64,000 bases of DNA from Sulfuricella denitrificans skB26 (GCF_000297055.2 NC_022357.1:1871501-1935500), one strand, 5' to 3'; counted from the stretch's first letter, positions 17,925 to 30,829 are shown. Translations and numbers: made by a program. Notes: a model not told the origin generated them from the letters alone.

Positions 17925-20171
17925 CTAGAGAGACTTCACGCAATCCACATAATAACGTGACTTCCCATTCAGTTCTTCCTTCACCAGACCGTGTATATCG
18001 GTCTCAAAGCCAGGAAATTTCTCGTTAAATTCACGGGCGAATTTCAAATAACGAACGATGGTCTCATTGAAACGTTCACCGGGAATCAGCAAGGGAATAC
18101 CGGGTGGATAGGGAGTCAGCAACACGCTGGTCACGCGCCCGGCCAGGTCGTCGATCTCGACCCGGTCGATCTCCCTGTGCGCCATGCGGGCGAAGGCATC
18201 GGTCGGTTTCATCGCCGGCACCATGTCGGACAGATACATCTCGGTAGTCAGACGCGCCACGTCGTTGGCCTTGTAGATGCCGTGGATGCTATCGCTCAGT
18301 TCCCTCAGGCCCATCCGCTCGTAGCGCGGATTCTTGGCGACGAATTCGGGCAGCACGCGCCACAGCGGCTGGTTGCGATCGTAGTCGTCCTTGAACTGCT
18401 GCAACGCGGTCAGCATGGTGTTCCAGCGACCCTTGGTAATGCCGATGGTGAACATGATAAAGAAGGAGTAAAGGCTGGTTTTTTCCACGATCACGCCGTG
18501 CTCTGCCAGGTACTTGGTGACAATGGCTGCAGGAATGCCCGAGTCGGCGAAATCCCCGTCCACATCCAGTCCTGGCGTGATGACGGTGGACTTGATCGGG
18601 TCCAACATGTTGAATCCCGGTGCGAGGTTGCCGAAGCCGTGCCAGCGTTCACCCTGGCGCAACATCCAGTCGTCTCGCTCGCCCATGCCCTCTTCGGCGA
18701 GGTGCTCCGGCCCCCATACCTTGAACCACCAGGAATCACCGAATTCCGCATCCACCTTGCGCATGGCTCGGCGAAAATCCAGGGCTTCGAGAATAGACTC
18801 TTCCACCAGCGCGGTACCGCCGGGCGGTTCCATCATCGCCGCCGCCACATCGCAGGATGCGATGATGGCGTATTGCGGGCTGGTGGAGGTATGCATCAGG
18901 TAGGCCTCGTTGAATACGTCACGATCCAGCTTGCGAGTCTCGGAATCCTGAATCAGGATCTGCGATGCCTGGGACAGCCCCGCCAGCATCTTGTGGGTGG
19001 ATTGGGTAGCAAAAATCATCGAGTCCTTGCAGCGCGGACGGTCCTTGCCGATGGCGTGCATGCCCTGGTAGAAATCATGGAAAGTGGCGTGAGGTAGCCA
19101 TGCCTCGTCGAAATGCAGGGTGTCAATCTCCCCGTCCAGCATTTCCTTGAGGGTTTCCACGTTGTAGATAATCCCGTCATAGGTGCTCTGGGTGAGAGTG
19201 AGCACCCGTGGCTTGGTTTTTACCCCACGCGCGAAAGGATTGGCCTCGATCTTCTTGCGGATATTCTCCGGCTTGAATTCTTCCAGCGGAATCGGCCCGA
19301 TGATGCCGTAATGGTTGCGGGTAGGGGTAAGGAAAACCGGCACCGCACCCGTCATGATAATCGCGTGCAATATCGATTTGTGGCAGTTGCGATCCACCAC
19401 CACCACATCCCCCGGTGCAACCGTGGAATGCCATACCATCTTGTTGGAAGTGGAAGTGCCGTTGGTGACAAAAAACAGATGGTCTGCATTGAAAATGCGC
19501 GCAGCGTTACGCTCGCTGGCCGCAACCGGGCCGGTATGGTCAAGCAATTGGCCGAGTTCGTCCACCGCATTGCACACGTCTGCGCGCAGCAAATTCTCGC
19601 CGAAGAACTGGTGGAACATCTGTCCCACCGGACTCTTGAGAAAGGCGACACCACCCGAGTGGCCAGGGCAGTGCCAGGAGTAGGAACCGTCGGCGGCATA
19701 ATGAGTCAGCGCCCGAAAAAAAGGGGGGGCCAGGGAGTCCAGATAGTCCTTTGCTTCCCGCACCACATAGCGCGCAATGAACTCCGGCGTATCCTCGAAC
19801 ATATGAATAAAGCCGTGCAACTCCTTCAGCACGTCGTTGGGAATATGGCGCGAAGTACGGGTCTCGCCGTACAGAAAAATAGGAATATCCGCATTTCGGC
19901 GGCGGATTTCCACCACGAAGGCACGAATCTGCTCAACTGCCTGCTCCGCCAGTTCAGGCGTGGAGAATTCTTCATCGTCGATCGAAAGAATAAACGTCGA
20001 GGCGCGGCTCTGCTGCTGCGCAAAGGAAGTCAGGTCACCGTAACTGGTAGCACCCAACACTTCCAGGCCTTCTTCCTCAATCGCCTTGACCAGCACACGC
20101 ACGCCAATACCGCTCGCATTCTCGGAGCGGAAATCTTCATCGATGATGACTACGGGGAAACGGAATCGCAT
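17925..20171 (-). CDS. Orn/Lys/Arg decarboxylase, biodegradative type (probably arginine)
   Basis: 748 residues, a PLP enzyme of the fold-I AdiA/LdcC/SpeF class. Residues 1-130 form the receiver-like wing domain; the PLP domain carries YSWHCPGHSGGVAF (about 169-182), TNGTSTSNK, the Asp loop HFDEAWLPH and the Schiff-base Lys in QSTHKMLAGL (about 390). The C-terminal domain has TPYPPGIPLLIPGE, as usual. It makes agmatine, cadaverine or putrescine, consuming protons. Which substrate is used cannot be told by eye; overall resemblance favours the arginine/lysine forms. The start is close to a heptamer repeat array lying upstream. Confidence 0.9.
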   Translation of the reverse strand: MRFRFPVVIIDEDFRSENASGIGVRVLVKAIEEEGLEVLGATSYGDLTSFAQQQSRASTFILSIDDEEFSTPELAEQAVEQIRAFVVEIRRRNADIPIFLYGETRTSRHIPNDVLKELHGFIHMFEDTPEFIARYVVREAKDYLDSLAPPFFRALTHYAADGSYSWHCPGHSGGVAFLKSPVGQMFHQFFGENLLRADVCNAVDELGQLLDHTGPVAASERNAARIFNADHLFFVTNGTSTSNKMVWHSTVAPGDVVVVDRNCHKSILHAIIMTGAVPVFLTPTRNHYGIIGPIPLEEFKPENIRKKIEANPFARGVKTKPRVLTLTQSTYDGIIYNVETLKEMLDGEIDTLHFDEAWLPHATFHDFYQGMHAIGKDRPRCKDSMIFATQSTHKMLAGLSQASQILIQDSETRKLDRDVFNEAYLMHTSTSPQYAIIASCDVAAAMMEPPGGTALVEESILEALDFRRAMRKVDAEFGDSWWFKVWGPEHLAEEGMGERDDWMLRQGERWHGFGNLAPGFNMLDPIKSTVITPGLDVDGDFADSGIPAAIVTKYLAEHGVIVEKTSLYSFFIMFTIGITKGRWNTMLTALQQFKDDYDRNQPLWRVLPEFVAKNPRYERMGLRELSDSIHGIYKANDVARLTTEMYLSDMVPAMKPTDAFARMAHREIDRVEIDDLAGRVTSVLLTPYPPGIPLLIPGERFNETIVRYLKFAREFNEKFPGFETDIHGLVKEELNGKSRYYVDCVKSL

Positions 20172-20183
20172 GGAAACTCCTGT

Positions 20184-20264
20184 GAGGAGTAAGGAGTGAG
20201 GAGTAAGGAGTCAAGGCAAAACCAAGCGGTGGCTTTACTCCTTACTCCTTACTCCTCACTCCTC
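20184..20264. repeat. Inverted heptamer array 1
   Basis: Four tandem heptamers RAGGAGT (alternating GAGGAGT and AAGGAGT) at 20184-20211 face four heptamers ACTCCTY at 20237-20264, the reverse complement. The gap is 25 bases. The array fills the 99-base space between the decarboxylase start and the dcd stop. Two similar arrays occur at 40894-40975 and 55790-55874. The transcript could form a long stem. It has the form of an intergenic short tandem repeat; no transposase or target duplication is visible. Confidence 0.9.
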
Positions 20265-20270
20265 ACCAGA

Positions 20271-20837
20271 TCAGATTTTTGGCAAAGTCACGCCGTGCTG
20301 GCCCTGATACTTGCCGCCACGGTCCTTGTATGAGGTTTCGCAAACCTCGTCCGACTCAAAAAACAGCACCTGGGCCACGCCCTCATTGGCGTAAATCTTG
20401 GCGGGCAGCGGCGTGGTATTGGAGAACTCCAGGGTCACGTAACCTTCCCACTCCGGCTCGAATGGCGTCACGTTGACGATGATGCCGCACCGTGCATAGG
20501 TGGACTTGCCCAGGCAGATCGTCAGCACGCTGCGCGGGATGCGGAAATATTCCAGGGTACGCGCGAGAACAAATGAATTGGGCGGGATAATGCAGACATC
20601 GCTTTTGACGTCGACGAACGAATTGGGGTCGAAATTCTTGGGATCGACGATAGTGGAGTTGATGTTGGTGAATAGCTTGAATTCATCCGAGCAGCGAATA
20701 TCGTAGCCATAGCTGGAAGTGCCGTAAGAGACAATTTTTTTGCCGTCAACGCTCCTCACCTGCCCCGGCTCGTAGGGTTCGATCATTCCGTGCTGTTCCG
20801 CCATGCGGCGAATCCACTTGTCCGACTTTATGCTCAT
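20271..20837 (-). CDS. dcd: dCTP deaminase
   Basis: 188 residues, the usual Dcd length. Motifs: [12 protein letters not shown] at the start, [16 protein letters not shown] (about 42-57), the catalytic stretch [20 protein letters not shown] with its Glu (about 125-144), and the C-terminal [15 protein letters not shown]. It deaminates dCTP to dUTP, feeding thymidylate synthesis (thyA lies upstream in the window). It follows mrp on the same strand, with 90 bases between them. Confidence 0.97.
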   Translation of the reverse strand: MSIKSDKWIRRMAEQHGMIEPYEPGQVRSVDGKKIVSYGTSSYGYDIRCSDEFKLFTNINSTIVDPKNFDPNSFVDVKSDVCIIPPNSFVLARTLEYFRIPRSVLTICLGKSTYARCGIIVNVTPFEPEWEGYVTLEFSNTTPLPAKIYANEGVAQVLFFESDEVCETSYKDRGGKYQGQHGVTLPKI

Positions 20838-20927
20838 AAATCCAGCCTTCAGCTATCAACAGCCAGTCACCAGTTAAAGCGGCCAGCACGAAGCTGACCG
20901 CTAAAAACCGACTACTGGCTGCTTGGG

Positions 20928-22022
20928 TTAGGTATTTTGAATCACAATATTGGGGAAGCGTGCGCTGAAATCCTGCGCCTGCTCAGCCACTTTGACCGCC
21001 ACGCGACGTGCAATTTCCTTGTAGATCTGGGAAACACGGCCATCAGGGTCTGCTACCACCGGCGGGTTACCCTCGTCGGTTTGCTGCCGGATATTGATAT
21101 CCAGAGGCAATGCACCGAGAAACTCGACATCGAAGTCCTTGCACATTTTCTCTCCGCCGCCGGTACCGAAAAGACGCTCTTCATGGCCGCAGTTGGTGCA
21201 GATGTGCAGACTCATATTTTCCACGATACCCAAGATAGGGATACCCACTTTTTCAAACATTTTCAAACCCTTACGCGCATCGATCAGGGCCACATCCTGA
21301 GGCGTGGTAACGATCACGGAGCCGGTCACCGGCACGGTTTGCGCCAGGGTGAGCTGGATATCACCAGTCCCTGGCGGCAGATCCACCACCAGGTAATCCA
21401 CGTCCTTCCAGTTGGTGTCATTCAGGAGTTGTCCCAGCGCCTGGGTGACCATCGGGCCGCGCCATACCATGGGCTGGTCCGGATCGATCAGAAAACCAAT
21501 GGACATGGCCTGCAGGCCGTGGCCATTCAGCGGTTCCAGTTTTTTACCGTCGGCAGAAGGTTCGGGACGGTCATCCTTGATGCCCAGCATCAAGGGTTGG
21601 GAGGGGCCATAAATATCGGCATCGAGAATGCCGACTCGCGCGCCTTCAGCAGCCAGTGCCAGCGCCAGGTTCACTGCGGTGGTGGACTTGCCTACGCCAC
21701 CCTTGCCGGAAGCCACGGCGATGATGTTCTTGATGCCCGGAATCAGCTTGACACCGCGCTGCACGCTATGCGAAACGATGTTGGAGGATACATTGACCGT
21801 CACACTACCGATACCGGCAATGCTCTTGACCTTGTCACTAACCAGGGTGCGAATGCTTTCGAACACGCTCTTACCCGGGTAGCCGAGGACGATGTCGAGC
21901 GACACCTTGTCGCCGTCGATCTTGATGTTCTTGACCGACTTGGTACTAACAAAATCCTTCTTGGTAGTAGGATCGGTAATTTCCTTCAGTGCATCTTGCA
22001 CCTGCTGTTCTGACACGGACAT
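20928..22022 (-). CDS. mrp: Iron-sulfur cluster carrier protein Mrp/ApbC
   Basis: 364 residues from the ATG at 22022 (MSVSEQQVQ), chosen because GGAG lies 6 bases upstream; 11 extra residues in frame before it are poor. An N-terminal MIP18/FeS-assembly domain (about 1-85) precedes the ParA-like P-loop ATPase with ASGKGGVGKSTT (about 103-114). The cluster-binding CxxC is ICTNCG (about 270). It builds or carries [4Fe-4S] clusters to apo-proteins. That fits a genome with many Fe-S enzymes such as the Qmo proteins. It is divergent from metG. Confidence 0.95.
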   Translation of the reverse strand: MSVSEQQVQDALKEITDPTTKKDFVSTKSVKNIKIDGDKVSLDIVLGYPGKSVFESIRTLVSDKVKSIAGIGSVTVNVSSNIVSHSVQRGVKLIPGIKNIIAVASGKGGVGKSTTAVNLALALAAEGARVGILDADIYGPSQPLMLGIKDDRPEPSADGKKLEPLNGHGLQAMSIGFLIDPDQPMVWRGPMVTQALGQLLNDTNWKDVDYLVVDLPPGTGDIQLTLAQTVPVTGSVIVTTPQDVALIDARKGLKMFEKVGIPILGIVENMSLHICTNCGHEERLFGTGGGEKMCKDFDVEFLGALPLDINIRQQTDEGNPPVVADPDGRVSQIYKEIARRVAVKVAEQAQDFSARFPNIVIQNT

Positions 22023-22158
22023 GCTTACTCCTTGAGTGTAACCATTTTTGCCCAATACCCATCAGGGCAAGAGGCAGAAAACGAAAGTTTAACGAATAAT
22101 TGGGCTTGCTACCACGGTTTGTTACAATTGAGGTCTTTCAAGTTCCTGACAAACCGCA

Positions 22159-24198
22159 ATGAAACGCAAGATCCTGGTTACCAGCGCCCTACCCTACGCC
22201 AATGGCAGCATCCATCTTGGCCATCTGGTTGAATACATACAGACCGATATCTGGGTACGATTCCAGAAAATGCAAGGGCACGAGTGTCATTACGTGTGCG
22301 CCGATGACACCCACGGCACCCCCATCATGCTACGCGCGCAAGCCGAGGGCATCGCCCCGGAAGCCCTGATCGAACGTGTCTGGCACGAACACAAAGCGGA
22401 TTTCGACGGTTTCCATGTCGAATTCGACAACTACTACTCGACCAATTCCGATGAAAACCGGGAATTGGCGCAGAGTATCTACCGCTCCCTGCGCGACCAG
22501 GCGAAACTGATCACTACCAAAACTATCGAGCAGTTCTATGATCCGGAAAAGGAAATGTTCCTGCCGGACCGCTTCATCAAGGGCGAGTGCCCCAAGTGCC
22601 ATGCTTTAGACCAGTACGGCGACTCCTGTGAAGTATGCGGAGCCACCTACTCGCCCACCGACCTGATCAACCCGGTTTCGGCGGTATCCGGCGCCACCCC
22701 GGTACGCAAGGAATCCGAGCACTACTTCTTCACGCTCGGCGCCTGTACTGATTTCCTGAAAGAGTGGACCAACGCCGGACATCTGCAGCCGGAAGCCGCC
22801 AACAAGATGCAGGAGTGGATAGCCGGAGGCCTGCAGAACTGGGACATTTCCCGCGACGCGCCCTACTTCGGCTTCGAGATCCCGGATGCACCGGGCAAAT
22901 ATTTCTACGTCTGGCTCGACGCGCCAGTCGGCTACATGGCCAGCTTCAAGAACCTGTGTGCAAAAAATGGCATGGACTTCGAGGAATTCTGGGGCAAGGA
23001 TTCAAAAACCGAGCTTTACCATTTCATCGGCAAGGACATCCTCTATTTTCACGCCCTGTTCTGGCCGGCGATGCTGAAGTTCTCCGACCATCGCACGCCG
23101 ACCGGCGTGTTCGCCCACGGCTTCCTTACAGTCAACGGCCAGAAAATGTCCAAGTCGCGAGGCACCTTCATTACCGCCGCCAGCTACCGCAAGTACCTCA
23201 ACCCGGAACAGCTGCGCTACTATTTCGCCGCCAAGCTCAACAGCAGCATAGAAGACATCGATCTCAGTCTGGAAGACTTTACAGCGCGGGTTAATAGTGA
23301 CCTGATCGGAAAATTCGTGAATATCGCCTCGCGCTCGGCCGGCTTCATCACCAAGCGCTTCGGCGGCAAACTCGGCAGCATTGGCGATCAGACCCTGCCG
23401 CAACGGCTCCAGGCCGCCGCCAAGGATATCGCCGCCCAGTATGAATCGCGCGAATACGGCAAGGCTTTGCGCGACATCATGCGCCTGACCGATCTCGCCA
23501 ACCAGTACGTGGACGACAACAAACCCTGGGAACTGGCCAAGCAGGAAGGCATGGAAGCCCGGTTGCACGAAGCCTGCAGTGTCAGCCTCAACCTGTTCCG
23601 CCTGCTCACGCTCTACCTCAAGCCGGTACTGCCCAAGCTGGCTGCTGACGTGGAAGCCTTTTTCAACATCGCGTCGCTAACCTGGCAAGATGCGCAGACC
23701 CTGCTGCCCGCAGGCCACGCCATTAACCCCTACCAGCACCTGATGACTCGTATCGACCCGAAACAAGTGGAAGCCATGACCGAAGAAAACAAAGCCACCC
23801 TAGCTCCGGCAGCAGAGCACTCTCCCGCGCGCCATGCCGAGAAGCAAACCCATGAAATCCAGCCGATCGCCGAAACCATCAGCATCGACGATTTCATGAA
23901 GATCGACCTGCGCATCGCCAAAATCGTCAATGCCGAACATGTAGAAGGGGCCGACAAGCTGTTGCAACTAACGCTGGACATCGGCGAGGGGAAAACACGC
24001 AATGTATTCGCCGGCATCAAGTCGGCCTACGCACCGGAGAAGTTGATCGGTCGCCATACCGTGATGGTCGCCAACCTGACACCGCGCAAGATGAAATTCG
24101 GCCTGTCGGAGGGCATGGTGCTGGCTGCCGGCGGCGATGGAGGCCTGTACATTCTCAGCCCGGACGAGGGTGCCAAGCCGGGCATGCGGGTGAAATAA
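22159..24198 (+). CDS. metG: Methionine--tRNA ligase with C-terminal tRNA-binding domain
   Basis: 679 residues. Class I signature HLGHLVEY (HIGH-like, about 20) and KMSKSRG (about 331-337) are seen. The zinc-binding knuckle is [18 protein letters not shown] (about 145-162). After the anticodon domain, a linker near 540-570 leads to the EMAP-like tRNA-binding domain ([12 protein letters not shown], about 579-590) through to the end. It charges tRNA-Met. The stop codon lies inside the terminator palindrome. Upstream is the divergent mrp gene. Confidence 0.97.
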   Translation: MKRKILVTSALPYANGSIHLGHLVEYIQTDIWVRFQKMQGHECHYVCADDTHGTPIMLRAQAEGIAPEALIERVWHEHKADFDGFHVEFDNYYSTNSDENRELAQSIYRSLRDQAKLITTKTIEQFYDPEKEMFLPDRFIKGECPKCHALDQYGDSCEVCGATYSPTDLINPVSAVSGATPVRKESEHYFFTLGACTDFLKEWTNAGHLQPEAANKMQEWIAGGLQNWDISRDAPYFGFEIPDAPGKYFYVWLDAPVGYMASFKNLCAKNGMDFEEFWGKDSKTELYHFIGKDILYFHALFWPAMLKFSDHRTPTGVFAHGFLTVNGQKMSKSRGTFITAASYRKYLNPEQLRYYFAAKLNSSIEDIDLSLEDFTARVNSDLIGKFVNIASRSAGFITKRFGGKLGSIGDQTLPQRLQAAAKDIAAQYESREYGKALRDIMRLTDLANQYVDDNKPWELAKQEGMEARLHEACSVSLNLFRLLTLYLKPVLPKLAADVEAFFNIASLTWQDAQTLLPAGHAINPYQHLMTRIDPKQVEAMTEENKATLAPAAEHSPARHAEKQTHEIQPIAETISIDDFMKIDLRIAKIVNAEHVEGADKLLQLTLDIGEGKTRNVFAGIKSAYAPEKLIGRHTVMVANLTPRKMKFGLSEGMVLAAGGDGGLYILSPDEGAKPGMRVK

Positions 24199-24235
24199 AT
24201 AAAGGCGGCTCGAGCCGCCTTTATTTATTTCACCC
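24188..24235. terminator. Terminator palindrome that includes the metG stop codon
   Basis: A perfect 48-base palindrome with no loop beyond the TCGA centre: 24-base arms 24188-24211 and 24212-24235. The inner stem is AAAGGCGGCTCGAGCCGCCTTT, broken here as AAAGGCGGCTC / GAGCCGCCTTT, followed by TATTTATTT. The TAA stop at 24196-24198 is inside the left arm. It should end metG transcription and also the converging DsrE-like lipoprotein gene. Confidence 0.92.
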
Positions 24236-24247
24236 CCCTTTTTTCGA

Positions 24248-24700
24248 TCAGGGCTTCACGTAGGCGTAGTGGTATTGCGATTGTAGCTTGGATAGTTCCG
24301 CCACGCCCGATGGCACAATTTGAGCTTCCGGCAACACTGTCTTGGAATCAATCTTGCGACTGACCAGTGTGTTGTTGCACACATCGAACGTCACACCTTT
24401 TTTCTTCAGATCCTGGACAGTGATATCGTAGGGGTTCCCCTTGTCATCTCTTGCGCCTTCAAGCAGGAAGTCGATACCTTTGCCATGGGTGACAATAACG
24501 ATATGTGCTTGAGGATTGGCATCAAGATGGTTTTTGACGTTTCTCATCGCTGCGCCCGCCACTGTGGAATCGTTCACATGATAAACCACGTTCTCCTGAA
24601 ATCCAGCCTCAGCCGACTTGCCTCCGGTTGAGGCACAACCCGCAAGGCCAAACAAGCCAGATAGGGCGATCAGCAAGAATAAGTTACGCAAACGTGCCAT
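24248..24700 (-). CDS. DsrE-family lipoprotein
   Basis: 150 residues. A lipoprotein signal with lipobox GLAGC (Cys at about 22) is followed by a DsrE/DsrF-like alpha/beta domain. Recognised segments are VVYHVNDS (about 38-45), HIVIVTHGKGIDFLL (about 66-80), the conserved Cys in FDVCNNTL (about 105-112) and VPSGVAEL (about 131). DsrE-like proteins often carry persulfide on a Cys, but membrane-anchored periplasmic versions have no assigned role. A good CGAGGAG ribosome site is present. Convergent with metG. Confidence 0.85.
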   Translation of the reverse strand: MARLRNLFLLIALSGLFGLAGCASTGGKSAEAGFQENVVYHVNDSTVAGAAMRNVKNHLDANPQAHIVIVTHGKGIDFLLEGARDDKGNPYDITVQDLKKKGVTFDVCNNTLVSRKIDSKTVLPEAQIVPSGVAELSKLQSQYHYAYVKP

Positions 24701-24785
24701 TATTTGTCTCCTCGATAATTATTATTTTGAATTGGTAAAATTCCATAACTACAAAACTTCTACAGATTGCTTTTCAACTTTAGTA

Positions 24786-24879
24786 CCGTAAATTACGGAT
24801 GTATATAGTCCAAACGTACTCAATACACTGATTTTATTAGTTTTATGGATAACCAGATCTTGTTGACCGGGTTGACCGG
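24786..24879. promoter_or_regulatory. Non-coding stretch with a small palindrome and a tandem 9-mer
   Basis: The 285-base gap 24701-24985 between divergent genes is AT-rich. It holds CCGTAA-A-TTACGG at 24786-24798, about 90 bases upstream of the DsrE-like gene, and the tandem repeat GTTGACCGG at 24862-24870 and 24871-24879. Either could be a regulator site. No clear promoter pair was found. Confidence 0.3.
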
Positions 24880-24985
24880 ACACAAACAGATCAAAGGAAA
24901 TTTAATATTTACTGCTGATTTTTTACCAGCCTCTCGAATTCCGGGGCTGGAATCGGCCTATTTACACTCTACTTAAAATAGATCA

Positions 24986-25261
24986 ATGAATATCAGCCAC
25001 CATCTTAGAATTTACGGTCATGTTCAGGGCGTATTCTTCCGCGAGTCCATGTACCGCAAGGCTCGGCAGCTCGGCATCACCGGCTGGGTCAGAAATCGCA
25101 GCGACGGCTCAGTGGAAGCAATGATCCAGGGAGCGCCGGAAGTGGTCAGCGCCATGATCGAATGGGCCAGGAGAGGGCCGGACATGGCGAGGGTAGAAGG
25201 AGTGGAAATCAGTGCGGGCAGTGGCGAGTATACCGATTTTGAGAGACTGAATACTGCGTGA
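24986..25261 (+). CDS. acyP: Acylphosphatase
   Basis: 91 residues. The family signature [16 protein letters not shown] (about 11-26), with the catalytic Arg in FFRES, is followed by [14 protein letters not shown] (about 34-47), with the catalytic Asn. It hydrolyses carboxyl-phosphate bonds such as acetyl phosphate or 1,3-bisphosphoglycerate. The protein ends at the usual position. It converges with the cupin gene, 19 bases apart, with no terminator between. Confidence 0.95.
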   Translation: MNISHHLRIYGHVQGVFFRESMYRKARQLGITGWVRNRSDGSVEAMIQGAPEVVSAMIEWARRGPDMARVEGVEISAGSGEYTDFERLNTA

Positions 25262-25280
25262 AGAGTGGTAAGCAACCGAG

Positions 25281-25754
25281 TTAGAATAAGGATCTAAGAA
25301 TACCCAGGTAAGCGACCGCATCCGGCCCACCCTCGGCGGGTGCCCAGGGTGCCTTTTCTGCAGGCTCCAGTGCCTTATAGGGGCCGGCTTTGGCCTCGAA
25401 GAAAAGGCTGCCAGACTCCAGGGCCACCAGGGAATGAAACACGCCATGAGGAATGTTCACTCCCACCGCTTCACCTCCCGGAGCCAGAATTGCCGTCCCG
25501 GTTACTTTTCCTCCATGATCGAAGAAAACGACACCGAACCGACCCGCGAGCGCGATGATAGACTCATCCTTGCTCGCATCACGGTGGCAATGCGGCGGGA
25601 TATATGAATCCGGTTCCATTGCATTGAGCAGCCGATGACTCGCCTCTGCCTCTACGGCATGGAAATTAAAATTCTTGCGCCGACGCGGCGCTGCCCGCGC
25701 TTCCGACGAAACGCGGTCGAATAATTCACGGTTGATGATCTGCGGAATATTCAT
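25281..25754 (-). CDS. WbuC-family cupin
   Basis: 157 residues from ATG 25754. An ATG at 25787 adds 11 residues and neither has a strong ribosome site. The cupin metal motif is PPHCHRDASKDES (about 51-63), with the second conserved box GVNIPHGVFHSL (about 96-107). WbuC-type cupins often sit in polysaccharide gene sets. This gene is instead alone between acyP and dnaE, so its substrate is unclear. It is possibly co-transcribed with nothing else, since a terminator precedes it. Confidence 0.85.
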   Translation of the reverse strand: MNIPQIINRELFDRVSSEARAAPRRRKNFNFHAVEAEASHRLLNAMEPDSYIPPHCHRDASKDESIIALAGRFGVVFFDHGGKVTGTAILAPGGEAVGVNIPHGVFHSLVALESGSLFFEAKAGPYKALEPAEKAPWAPAEGGPDAVAYLGILRSLF

Positions 25755-25793
25755 GCGAACAATGCTACCCATGCGTGAAAAAAGCAAAAAAAA

Positions 25794-25816
25794 CGCGGTT
25801 CACCTAAGTGACCGCG
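25794..25816 (-). terminator. Rho-independent terminator of dnaE
   Basis: Read on the reverse strand: an imperfect hairpin GCGGTCAC-TTAG-GTGAACCGCG (one bulged A) followed by eight T. It lies 137 bases after the dnaE stop and just before the cupin gene on the same strand. The stretch 25817-25952 between them has no gene that I can support. Confidence 0.85.
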
Positions 25817-25952
25817 CTTAAAATCCACCAAAAAAGGAGGATGGAGGAGACAACACCGGAACAACTCACAATTGATGAGTAATTCAAGTTATTAGAATTA
25901 TCTAATATTCTCATTTTCTTTGCAACCATTAATTGAAGAATATTTAATGCAC

Positions 25953-29396
<3,444 letters not shown>

Positions 29397-29413
29397 GATG
29401 GTATAATTTTACC
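29397..29413. promoter_or_regulatory. 17-base divergent intergenic with opposed -10-like boxes (possible leaderless starts)
   Basis: TATAAT at 29402-29407 faces trhP. A start 6-8 bases downstream of it would fall at 29413-29415, on the trhP ATG itself, giving a leaderless message. On the reverse strand TAAAAT lies about 9 bases before the dnaE ATG. The stretch is nearly symmetric (TGGTA...TACCA). Neither gene has a Shine-Dalgarno in this gap. The -35 regions would be inside the opposite genes. Confidence 0.5.
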
Positions 29414-30763
29414 ATGATGATGAAGACCCCCGAACTATTACTCCCCGCCGGCAGCCTGGAAAAGATGCGCTATGCCTTCGCCTATGGCGCGGACGCCGTA
29501 TATGCCGGCCAGCCCCGCTATTCCCTGCGCGCCCGCAACAACGAATTCGGCCTGGAGGAACTGGAAACGGGCATCGCCGAGGCGCATGCGCTGGGCAAGA
29601 AATTTTTTGTCGCCAGCAACCTGACTCCGCACAACGCCAAGCTCAAGACCTATATGGCGGATATGGCACCGGTCATCGCCATGAAGCCGGATGCCCTGAT
29701 CATGGCCGACCCCGGCCTGATCATGATGGTGCGCGAGGCGTGGCCGGAAATCCCGGTACACCTGTCGGTGCAAGCCAATACCGTCAATTACGCTGCAGTG
29801 AAATTCTGGCAAACACTGGGCTTGACGCGGATAATCCTGTCACGCGAAATTTCCCTGGACGAAATCGCCGAGATCCGCCAGCAATGTCCCGACATGGAGC
29901 TTGAAGTATTCGTCCATGGCGCCCTGTGCATTGCCTATTCCGGTCGCTGTCTGCTATCGGGCTACTTCAACCACCGTGATGCCAACCAGGGCACCTGCAC
30001 CAACTCCTGCCGCTGGGACTACAAGGTTCAGGAAGCACAGGAAGACGCAGCGGGCGTGATCCGTGAAACCGAATTCGATTTCAACAAAGCCATGGGCGAA
30101 TCCGGCCTTACCGCATGCGGCGACCAGCAACGCCACCCACTCGCCGACAAGGTATGGATGATCGAGGAAAGCAAGCGCCCAGACGAACTGATGCCGGTAC
30201 TCGAGGACGAACACGGCACCTACATCATGAACTCGAAGGACCTGCGCGCAGTGGAGCATGTTGCCCGGCTGGCTGAAATCGGCGTGGATTCCCTGAAAAT
30301 CGAAGGACGAACAAAATCGTCCTACTACGTGGTGCGCACGGCCCAGATTTACCGCCAGGCGATCGACGATGCCGTTGCGGGTCGCGAATTCAACACAGCA
30401 CATTTGAGCGCGCTGGAAAACCTCGCCAACCGCGGCTACACTGATGGCTTTTACCAGCGTCACCATACCGTTGAATACCAGAACTATCTCACCGGTCAAT
30501 CGGAAAGCGTGCGGCAGACGTATGTCGGCGACATCGTCGCCTATGACTCGACCCGAAAAATGGCGAAGGTGGTAGTAAAAAACCGCTTCGCCGTGGGCGA
30601 CCGGCTGGAACTCATCCATCCCGCCGGCAATCGTGAGATGGTGCTGGAACAAATCCTTAACCAGAAAGGCGCTTCCATAATGGAAGCCCCGGGTAGCGGC
30701 TGGGTGGTTCACATCCCGCTCAGCGACAATGTCGACAGAGCGATGCTAGCGAGGTTTATTTAA
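29414..30763 (+). CDS. trhP: tRNA 5-hydroxyuridine synthesis protein TrhP (YegQ, U32 family)
   Basis: 449 residues. The N-terminus ELLLPAGSLEKMRYAFAYG and GADAVYAG (about 6-32) are typical of the U32 family; the signature EVFVHGALCIAYSGRCLLS (about 161-179) and GTCTNSCRWDY (about 193-203) give the conserved Cys set. YegQ/TrhP takes part in making 5-hydroxyuridine at the tRNA wobble position. Three ATG codons in a row at the start leave the exact initiator open. The C-terminal extension (about 370-449) is a beta-rich domain. Confidence 0.9.
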   Translation: MMMKTPELLLPAGSLEKMRYAFAYGADAVYAGQPRYSLRARNNEFGLEELETGIAEAHALGKKFFVASNLTPHNAKLKTYMADMAPVIAMKPDALIMADPGLIMMVREAWPEIPVHLSVQANTVNYAAVKFWQTLGLTRIILSREISLDEIAEIRQQCPDMELEVFVHGALCIAYSGRCLLSGYFNHRDANQGTCTNSCRWDYKVQEAQEDAAGVIRETEFDFNKAMGESGLTACGDQQRHPLADKVWMIEESKRPDELMPVLEDEHGTYIMNSKDLRAVEHVARLAEIGVDSLKIEGRTKSSYYVVRTAQIYRQAIDDAVAGREFNTAHLSALENLANRGYTDGFYQRHHTVEYQNYLTGQSESVRQTYVGDIVAYDSTRKMAKVVVKNRFAVGDRLELIHPAGNREMVLEQILNQKGASIMEAPGSGWVVHIPLSDNVDRAMLARFI

Positions 30764-30829
30764 ATTTGGGTGACTTACTCACCACGACAACAATCCAGTA
30801 AAGCCTGAGAACGCTGAATAGCCTATAAC

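Noticed and set aside
17991-20192. Two long open frames (368 and 359 codons) opposite the decarboxylase gene
   Set aside because: Both are mirror frames of a gene with intact PLP motifs. Neither has a good start or known domain.
20184-20264. CRISPR array
   Set aside because: The repeats are contiguous heptamers without unique spacers, and they are inverted.
25826-25888. Tiny open frame after an AAGGAGG-like sequence downstream of dnaE
   Set aside because: 13 codons with wrong spacing, in the dnaE trailer region; no reason to think it is translated.
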